Assembly (NCBI GenBank): GCA_946811695.1
Contig: OX328125.1
Location: 39,754,336-39,818,335 of the forward strand
Length of the DNA stretch: 64,000 bases
Source: Gonocerus acuteangulatus
Taxonomy: Eukaryota > Arthropoda > Insecta > Hemiptera > Coreidae
Reading direction: 5' to 3'
Every line of letters starts with the position of its first letter. The first letter of the stretch is position 1. The notes beneath the pieces were generated by a model. That model was not told the origin of the DNA. It saw nothing but the letters and a program-made list of their open reading frames with translations, and made no database searches. This document shows positions 36,301 to 46,400 of the stretch, in pieces. The translations under genes were made by a program, and so were the position numbers.

Positions 36301-39300
36301 TAGTAGAGCAAGATATTAATAGAGCGAACCAATCCAACTATTGCCCCCTTTATAAGCATTTTCTGGAGCCCAATTTGAAAACCCCAATATATCTAAATTT
36401 GAGCCTTCCCTTTCCATTTCGCAGAATAATTGCGCAGATTCGAACGTCAAGTATAAATTTTATAAAACTTAGCTATAGGAAGTCAACAATAATAATAAAC
36501 CCACAAATAACATGTCCAATATGCAATAGTAACCAACAAGAAGATATTTACCACTTACTAGTTAGGCTTATCTTCCAGAGTTACTACACACATCTCGCGA
36601 GAACCTTAATCTGTTTATAAGAAACCTAAATCCATCCCAGGCTCGTAATTTATACACATTTTTAACCATTTCCTTAAACTTAAGAACTTTTGCAACGGAA
36701 ATTTAATTCAAAACATTAAAAATAACCAGAACCACATAAGTAATCAATCTAGGCATGAGTTAGGTATTTGTAAATAGTCTTAATTTTATTCATATTATGC
36801 ATATGTATACTTATATATATTACTTTGAATGTGTGTATATGGGAGTATATGCGTGTAAGTAGGTGTGTCAGTATGGATTTGTATGTAAGTATGTGTGGGG
36901 TATATACGCATACAGATAAGTTTTTTCGCTTTATGTGAATTACTTATGTTTTGTATTCTTTGCATAGCATGTTGTTTGCCTTATATTACTTGCTTGTTGT
37001 ATCTGTTCATGTTTATCTTTTTATTGCATTACGTTACCATTATTATTAAATTATTCCTTATAGCATGTTTTTTATTTTTATATATTATTTAGATCTATTT
37101 ACGGCTTACCTAAAGATTTAATTTAGATCTAGCATGTACCTAAATTTTTAGCTTGCTGTTTTCTGTATTATAAAGTGTTAAAGTATATTTATATTTAATA
37201 TTATAGTTATATTTAAAGTATATTATATTTTTTGGTGCATGTAGTTTTATTTTAATTAAGGGTTTGAAATCTTGTAATGTAAGAATTTTGTATGCAAAAA
37301 ACCTTAAATATGTGCACTCACTCCTTTGTAAAGGGTATTTCCCTAAAACAAAGAACCAATAAATAAATAACTGGCAGGACCCAATTCTCTGCATGCCATC
37401 TGACTTTCAGGACCAACACCCCTTCACCTCAAACTTTACAACTGTGATCAAGCCGAGGGAAGCAGTGCTGGAGCACAAATTAACACCAAGCCGGGTGGAT
37501 CGGTTCTGTTACACAGACGGCTCAAAAACCGAATCTGGCACAGGAGCTGGCGTGTGGATTCAGGGGTCCACACATAATGTTGCCTTGCCTCTGGGGAGGT
37601 ATGCTACGGTGTTCCAAGCTGAAGTCACCGCCATCGGCGCTTGCGCAGACCTTATGAACAGCGGCTCTCCAATAGACAAGCGCTTCACTATTTTCTCCGA
37701 TAGCCAAGCGGCCATAAGAGCTCTATTCACGAATAGGATCAGGTCAAAGGTTGTACAGCAATGCAAGGACAGCTTAAACTTACTTGGACGACGTAACAAG
37801 GTCAGACTGGAGTGGGTCCCAGCCCACTCCATGGATTGCACCAGCTGTGGCCAGACTAAGTATTAGAAGGTGGGCGGGAGCTGAGCATAGGCGGAAGAGG
37901 TGCAGCAGCTCCACCCAGAGACAGGCGAAGCTGTTCTTCTCCTTTGTGGACAAGAAGACAGAGACTCTCCTTAATCTGTGCAGGTCCAAGGTAAGACTAG
38001 CAACAGCTCTTCTTACAGGTCACAGTAGAATGCACCGGCACCTCTACTCTATGGGGCTGACCAGGACAACATGGTGCAGACTATGCTTTGAAGACGACGA
38101 GACGCCGTACCACATCATATGCAGATGTCCAGCTCTTGTAGCAAAGAGATACCTGCATTTTGGTGCAGACTTCATAGATGACCCTAGAAGGCTACCTGAA
38201 CTGAACCTTCGGACTCTATTAAGGTTCATCTCGGATACGGCGCTGTTGGTGTAACAGGCTGGCTTGTCGGGTGGCACAATAGGCCTTGTTGGCCTCGGTG
38301 CAGCTCCCTCTTTCTGGGCACCCGTTTTAATAATAATAATACATAGGTTTGTCGGGTGGGGCTAAAGCATATTTATGTTCCTGAATTTGAGCAGAAGGCT
38401 CTAAACGAAATAATTTTTTGTCAGGGACATAGATTTGGGATTTCTGTCTAAAGACGACTGTTATCAAAAGAGATTTTATTTTCTCCTACCACCATGTCCC
38501 CGGAACGAGCTCATTAGATTCTTTCGACTGGTATGAGCAGGAACATGTATCAGCTCTTGAGAAATAGATGGATTGAAACGGATGGATTGAACTATTTCCC
38601 AAGCTATAAGAAAGTAGTGGAAGAAGTAATGGAACCTTTTGCTCAGGTAGAACTTCAGTCACTATTGAATCACACGAGTACAAAGATCCTAGAAGCTCAA
38701 CGTGAACTTATAGCTCCATTGGATGCTGTCCCTTTGAGGAAGTTCAAAATTTCTTTTTATTTCATGGTATTCTAAAACGCTAATACATTATATCAAGCCT
38801 TTTAAAACGCCAATGTCTTTAGAGACCTGGAAAATCATCAAGTGACTTCGAAAAACGACTCATCCAATCTTTACAGGAGCTCCGTAGAATTTTATAAGTA
38901 TTTTATTCGTGTTTAGCAACTCAAAAAACATAGAAGTAGACGGTTTCAGAGTTTTGGCCAAGTTTTTTCGGTTTTGGCCATGATTTTTCGATTTTGCCCC
39001 AGTGCCGCCGGTGGGAATCGAACCGACCATCTCCCGCATGAGAAACTAAGGCGTTAGCCACTAGACCACGGGGAGACCCTACAATATAAGGTTGTACTTA
39101 GATTTACTTGAAGTCAATTAAATTATGCAAAGCTAAAAAAATATTCTGAAAAGGAAAAGGCTTATTTTTATTAGTTGATTTGACATGTGCAAATGTTTAG
39201 GGTATGCTTGTTTACTAATGTTGCTTGACATTAGTAATCAAGCATGCCCTAAAGTAAATAAGCATGAATTAATAATAAACAAAATTTGTTTTAGATAATT

Positions 39301-40414
39301 CCATGAGCTAATAAGCATGCACTAACTTAATATGGTAGCTTACAGGAGTTTAAAAAGAAATATGGACAATTAAAAGACTTGAGTTGAGGCAAGCTAACTA
39401 ACCTTGTGATTCATAATGACATGGTTTTGAAGTGAATATTTTCAACTCTAATAGATACGCTAATATTATTATATTAATCAGAACAAAACAAACATTAACT
39501 AAGGAGTATTTTTATTTATTTATTGACTACAGACTCTTACCATACTTGGTAAAAATATAGGTATGTCAGATAAAGCTGGGAATTTAAACCAACAGATAAG
39601 AGCCTAACAAATATGGCAAAGACTATGTTTTTAAGATTCTTCATTACACCCTCCCAGCCTTCCATATGTTGCATTAAAGAGACCAAAATATTCCCAAATA
39701 AGACAGCGAGAGAAAGAGAAGACACATTGGAAAAAAATATATACATACAACACAGGCAATTTTTCCCTTTATTCTGTTCCCGCCTTAAAAAAATTTTTTT
39801 TTGTTGAATTTCCCAGACTTTTTTCATAATTAAATTCCCTGACATTTCCCTGTCAAAGAGAACCCTAATTACAGAACTGTTGCCAACCATTCAAGGAGGA
39901 TAAAGATATAGATTAAATTTACAGACATCAAGTTAGGAAATTTAATATATTAGGCCTCGGGTGCAATACGAGCGTTTAGCAGAATAGGGGCACTGTGTGG
40001 TAATTTCCTATAGCCTCCGTCATCGCATACTCCAATATACGTTTTTTAATTAAAGTATTAATTAAAAAAAATTAATATTTTAAATGTTTATTTATAAAAA
40101 TATCTTACCTTGCATGTTTAATGCGTTTACAACCTCTTCTCCTAGTTTCTTGGTTATGATTATATGTTTAAAATCACTGTGTCGGTAATTGCATACTTTG
40201 TACTTCCGAAAATTAAAAGCTCCCATTCACTATCATCCAATTTACTCTTTTATTTATATTCAAATTTTAAAATTATTTATAAGAAAGGTAGCTAGAAGGT
40301 TATAAGCATTGGAAGGTTATAAACATCTTTCCACGTAATTTAATGAAGAAGGGAAACAAAAAGCGTAAATATGAATTGACAAAGCTGTTCTAAATTTTAT
40401 TAGCTTTCATAAAA

Positions 40415-40473
<59 letters not shown>

Positions 40474-43400
40474 CATTGATATCGGTTAAGATTTAGAGGC
40501 TGTAGCACCCAAAATCCACAGAGAATGTGTGGGCAAAGTGATTAGTAACAGGCTGGAACCTGCAAGTGACGTTGTCGCTCACACCTATTGTAGCCAGTCC
40601 TCCCTCACTCCTACTGCGCTCCAGCTTAACATCAATTTGAGCGACATTGCTCTGAAGCTTTTCACTCGCTCTTATCATTCCCGAGGCCTTACAGTATATG
40701 GCATGCATAATAATTATAAAATGATTGACTTACGATATTCTGATGTATTTCTGGCTAGATACTTTCCATAAGAATTAGGAGAATAATTTGTGGGATTGCC
40801 TGATTCACTGCTAAGCGGAGTGGGAAGGGCTGGAACTGTAGGTTCAGTCACCAACTCAGGGTTGCGAATCACAACCGCCACCACGGACAGCGTCAACATG
40901 TGAAGAAGCTAAAGAGAGAATGAAGACTTAATTCATAATTTTGAAGATAAGGAATTAACTTAGATTTAGAATAAACATGAGTTGGGCCTGAGAGAAAGAA
41001 AATGAATGTTTAACCCTTAAACTGATTCAAGGCATAACAGAGGTTTTGGGCGGGCAAGCACAATCTGCAACAAACCAGTAAAGAGGCTACAGGCCGCTGT
41101 CAGGGTGTCTAATACTTTTGTGAAAGCCAATGTCATGACTTGATATGCAAATTTAATGGCAATTAATAAGAAAATAATTTCACTTAAAAAGAAAGTGCCT
41201 TAACTTTATGCTTAAAATTATTTGTAACCTTACATGGATTAACGTGATATCTATAAACTTACAATTTTACATACATTTAAAAATAATAAAACTGTATAAA
41301 TTGTACATCATATTTACAATTTACATCAAGAGGATAAAATTTACATTAATTTTAAAATCGAAGAAACGATGATACTAAAATTTTCAGAGTGACTATGGAA
41401 TTACTAGCCTCAAAAATATTGAACAATGGTATCAGAATTTATAAAAATATTACTAACTAAATATTTAGTTAGTTATTACTAACTTAAATATTTGTTATTT
41501 TTTGTACATAATTTAGTAAATTAAAGTGTCAAATATCTCAATATTTAAGTCTGCATGAAAAACTCTGAATATTAATAAAGACAAATAAAAATATATGTAA
41601 ATAATGGATAATTGCTGTGTAAATGCTGCAACAAAGGAATCTAACAGAGTAAGGGAAGCAGATAGAATTGCTTCGCCATAAGAAAACAGTAATAATTACG
41701 AATAAACGGAAGTCCCAGGATAATGTTCGACTCCGGTAAAACTGAAATTTCATGACACGGTTTCATAATTAATGATTTTTTTTTAGCCCTATTTTCAATT
41801 TTGTAACTTTTCCCTGCAGTAGGCACCCTTGCTGTGCAAGCCGCTTTCCTGACTTTGCCTCTTTTCCAGCTTGCTGCTTAACTCCAGTATTCTGGCTTTT
41901 ACTAGTGTTCTTAGTGAGTATTTTATAACTCTTCTTTGTCACTGGATCGTCTGGATAGCAGAGGTTCTATTATTTTCCTAACTGCAACTCTTCTACTAGC
42001 CCAGATTCTTTGTTCTACTTCAGGTCCACCGTTCCTGTACAGTCCTATTTTTATTTTTTACAGCACATCGACATCTGGGCCATTAGCGCCGACATCCAAG
42101 GGCCAGCGAGGAATTTTCTCAATGAGCCATGAGATGAGAAAATTCCTGCCGCTGGTGGGAATCAAACCCACCATCTCTCGCATGAGAAACTAAGATGCTA
42201 GCCACTAGACCACCAGGAGACCCTGTACAGTCCTATTATTTTTATACTTGTAGCTGGCCTTTTTTTGCCTCAACGCTAAGTTTATGTTTTTTACTCCAGG
42301 CTAACTGAAACTCTTCTTGCGAAAAACTCATCTTCTTGCAGAATTTCAAGAGGCAACAAAACAAAAAATAACTTCTCAAAAGTATCATTCAGAAATAATT
42401 CGAGAAATGCTAAATAAAGTTCATATAGTAAAAAAAAACTGGATCTAGAATTAAATCATTAGAAGAGGCATCACAAGCAGGATGTCTACTATATTTGTGA
42501 AAGCCAATTTTGTGACTTTTTCATGACATTTTAATAATTTTAAATGCAAATTTCATGCCATTAAAAAGAAAATAATTTAACTTAAAAAGAAAAATGCTTA
42601 ACTTTTAGCTACAAATTATTTGTAACTTTACAGAGATTACCGTGAAATGTATAAAATTACAATTTAAACCTGTAGAAAATATGCGTCATATGTTAAAGAG
42701 GATAGTTACAATAATTTTAAAAGTGAAGAAACGATGATGTTAGAATGACTATGGAATTAGTAGCCTCAACAATTTCGAACAATGGTAGCAAGACTTAAAA
42801 TTTCTAGATATATTTATTGCCAATGTACATAATTTAGTAAATTAAAGTGTAGAGAATTTAAATATTAAAGTCTACATGAAAAACTCTTGACGTTATTAAA
42901 GAAAAAGAATAACAAATGTAAATTATCGATAATTGACGTGTAAATGCTACAACAAAGGAATCAAACATAGGAAGGGATGGAGGAGGCAAATAGAATTGAG
43001 TCACCGTACGAAAATGGTGACAATTGCGAATGTGCAGAGCTCCTGAGATTATGTTAGACTCCGGTAAATCTGAAATTTCATGACATGGTTTCAAAATTCA
43101 TGACTTTTTTGTGATTTTTGTGCCCTATTTTCAATTTTGAAACACCCTGACTAGGGTTTGTAAGATGGCATTATCAGAAGAATATAGATGAGAATTGGCT
43201 ACGAGATTATTTTGTGTCCACAGAAAAAGAACAAGCAATCATTGTAAAGGCTCTGACACATCACTCGGCAATGACCATGCTTTGAGACATTCTCAATGCA
43301 TGGTCATTCAAAACAGCCCTGGAAAAGTAGAGGTCTCTTAAAGATAGGCTCACTAAAAAAATGTAATGGCCCTCATATATTCGAACCAACATCTCCACGA

Positions 43401-46400
43401 CGGCAATCAAATAAGCTAACCACTTTACCACCTGAAGCCCTTATGGAAAATGTTATATGCAAAAAAGTAAACTCATATATACAACATTACCCCTGGTCAT
43501 GATAAGTACCGTAATACTTTCTTGTTTCTAGATATTTATTTTTAGAATATAAATCACTTGCGACATAAATACGAATAAATTGTCAAATATTTCAGGAAAG
43601 TCATGTTAAAAGTAAAATAAGAAATTAAATTCATAAAATATTTCTTTTATTGTAAAAACAATTCAATCAAGGATCAAAATATAGTTTTGTCTAGCTCATA
43701 GGCAGTTTTCTTCAACCGATCTATGCAATGATATTAATGTGTTCAAGCTTGTTCACGACGCACAGTAAACAAAAAAAAATTTAACTCAAAAACAGGTAAC
43801 AGAATTTGCATGGAAGTTTGTTCATATGCTGGAGATTGAGTGTTTGATTCCCAATCAAACATTGAAAAATTTGATCTTACAAAATAAAATACGAAAAAAA
43901 CAATCAGTGCTGAGTTGAGAGTCCTCTATTGGCGTTATTCAGAGGGGATGAGAGTTTGATCCTAGGGCCCAACCAGCCCCAAATGCTAACTATAAAAATC
44001 AGATGACCAGAGATATTAAGAGTTGAAAGAATTCAAGCATATAAGATCTGCCTTGTGATCTGTTAAAGCACTGATTTTTTCAAATGAGATTCTTAAGAAA
44101 AAACTAATTAGTAGACAGCCCTTTTACTAAACTATCTGCGCTTTTAAATTTGATTTCTGAACCCAAGCTCCAAAGGTTAGTAATAAAACCTTATCGTCGG
44201 AGAGCTGGTAACGCACTTTTCATGAAGTGTTTTATGCACCTTGAAATTTTGTTATAATTTACCTCTTGGGTAGATAAGAAGGTAAGTATGTGTTTCCTGG
44301 ACATACCTTGGAACAACAGGTACTGCGCATAGGGGAAAGGTGCAAATCAATATTGCCCAAAAATAGTGTTTTATTCAGAAGCCAACTATTATTAATGAAA
44401 CAAATTGCAAATTAAGGCAATTTTAAAATTAATAATAAATAAGGCAGGCACTTTTAAGGGGGCTAAAATGTACATTTAAAAAAAAAAAAAAGTACCTAGT
44501 TTTTATTTTTAATATTAAATGAAGTGCTTTATTCACGCTGCGATTTAAACAGCGTCTTGAATAAACATTGTTGAAAATAATTACAAAAGGGCAGACACTT
44601 TTGTGGGGTTTAATGATCAGGAAACATAAAAATAAATGTTGCCTATGATAGACTGTAAGAGTGAAGGAGAGCACCGTGCAGTTGTGGTTGTTCCCTGCGC
44701 TCTCGTTGGTTCTTGCTCACATGATCTTGTACAGCTGTTCCGGTTTAAATGGCAGCACGAATAAAACTCTCATTTAATATTAGAATAAAAACAATTAAGT
44801 TTTTTTTTTGTTTTTTTTCACGTGTTATACCCCTTAAAAGTGTCTGCCATATTTATTATTCATTGTTAAATTGTCTTAATTTTACATTAAAGATAGTTAG
44901 CTTCTGAATAAAACTCTATTTTTGGGAAATATTTTTTTGGACCTTTCCCCTATGCGCAGTACCTGGTGTTCCACGGTAAGTCCAGGAAACACGTACTTAC
45001 CTTCTTATCTACCCGAGAGGTACATTATAGCAAAATTTCAATGTGCATAAAACACTTCATGAAACGTGCGGTTACCAGCTCTCCGACGATAAGGTTTTAT
45101 TACTAACCTTTGGAGCTTGGGTTCAGAAATCAAATTTAAAAGCGCAGATAGTTTAGTAAAAGGGCTGTTTACTAATTAGTTTTTTCTTAAGAATCTCATT
45201 TGAAAAAATCAGTGCTTTAACAGATCGCAAGGCAGATCTTATATGCTTGAATTCTTTCAACTCTTAATATCTCTGGTCATCTGATTTTTATAGTTAGCAT
45301 TTGGACTATTATAAATCAAATTTTTAGATAGCATAGAATACATAAGGATAGATAACATGAAAAAGAATTATCATCATCCATTAAATTGTACTATTTACTT
45401 AGACTATTACAACCATTGAACTATTTGCTCTGAATAGTGTTCTTGTCAACTTGTCCCATTGCCGATTAAAATTTTAAATAACAAATTAGAAGAACCGCTT
45501 GATACTTTTCGGAACTCAAAATATACTAAATACTAGCTGTGCCCACAACTTTGTCCGCGTGGATAGTGACTTAGGACAGAATTTTTGGATATATCTTTTC
45601 GATTATAAACACTGTCGTATGGGTATTTGAAAAAAAAAAACAAAAAAAAAAAAAAAAAAAATCTACTTTACAGTAATGCTTCTCTATACACGATATTAGG
45701 TGAATTGCCATGGGGGATCAAGCATACAATAGATAGGAGGGGATAGCCGGTAGGATTGGTAAACATGACAGAGCCCCATTAGTATTTTTTCCCATTTATT
45801 TTCCATGTACAGACAGCAATCCGTTAGAATTTTATTATATGTATAGATAGATTACGGCTGGTTGTGGCAAGTTGGTAATTTGGGTCCAGAGTAAAGCCCC
45901 TCCCCCTTCTAATGAACCAATTTAGTTTATTTTTACAACATATTTGTCTATTAATATGTCCACAACGAATACCAAGTTTCATTGCAACACAATAATTGCG
46001 GCAGGTATGGGCGAATAACGACTTTGGGTCCGGAGTAAACCTCTTCTCTAGATGAACCAATTTAGCTGGTTAATGAACTAGTTCAATAATTTGCTTGGGG
46101 AATACTATATACCAAGTTTTGTGACGAAAAAACAAAAAACTCTGGTGTGTATCATGTAAACAATAGTTCATGAAATGTTCGGGGTGATTCATTTCATTGG
46201 CATAACATTTTTATTTATGAACTGATTGACATGAAACAAACACTAAATGTTAAGTAAAGCTTACCCCAATATATTAGTGAAAACCGCAACTAAATCGGAA
46301 ATGCCGTTTCTGAGATTAGCGAGCACAGACAAAAATTCTAAAAATCATTGTTTTGGGTACTATTGTTTTGATAAAGCCTCCCAATAGTATTTTTCCAAGT

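Larger units (their letters stand above)
28487..38339 (+). mobile_element. Full-length LOA-clade non-LTR retrotransposon, disrupted by two nested insertions
   Basis: The element is flanked by a 10-bp duplication TACATAGGTT (28477-28486 and 38340-38349) and ends in a (TAA)n tail. It encodes ORF1 and an ORF2 with endonuclease, reverse transcriptase, RNase H and a C-terminal Cys/His segment; this order with RNase H is that of LOA- and I-clade elements. Subtracting the insertions at 31709-34322 and 35360-37382 leaves about 5.2 kb, so it was full length. ORF2 has several frameshifts and stops, so it is dead. It lies in LAPTM4 intron 2, antisense to the gene. Confidence 0.85.

Noticed and set aside
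35424..36620. A host gene of 398 codons
   Set aside because: It contains RT motifs (YADD) and lies inside a unit with a 14-bp target duplication and AATA tail, so it is a LINE fragment.
38999..39078. A functional tRNA gene
   Set aside because: The A and B boxes are good, but the acceptor stem does not pair and the T-stem is mismatched. Related sequences in the window are SINE heads.
40529..40771. 80-codon plus-strand frame near LAPTM4 exon 2
   Set aside because: It overlaps the exon and its donor on the opposite strand, and no family resemblance was seen.
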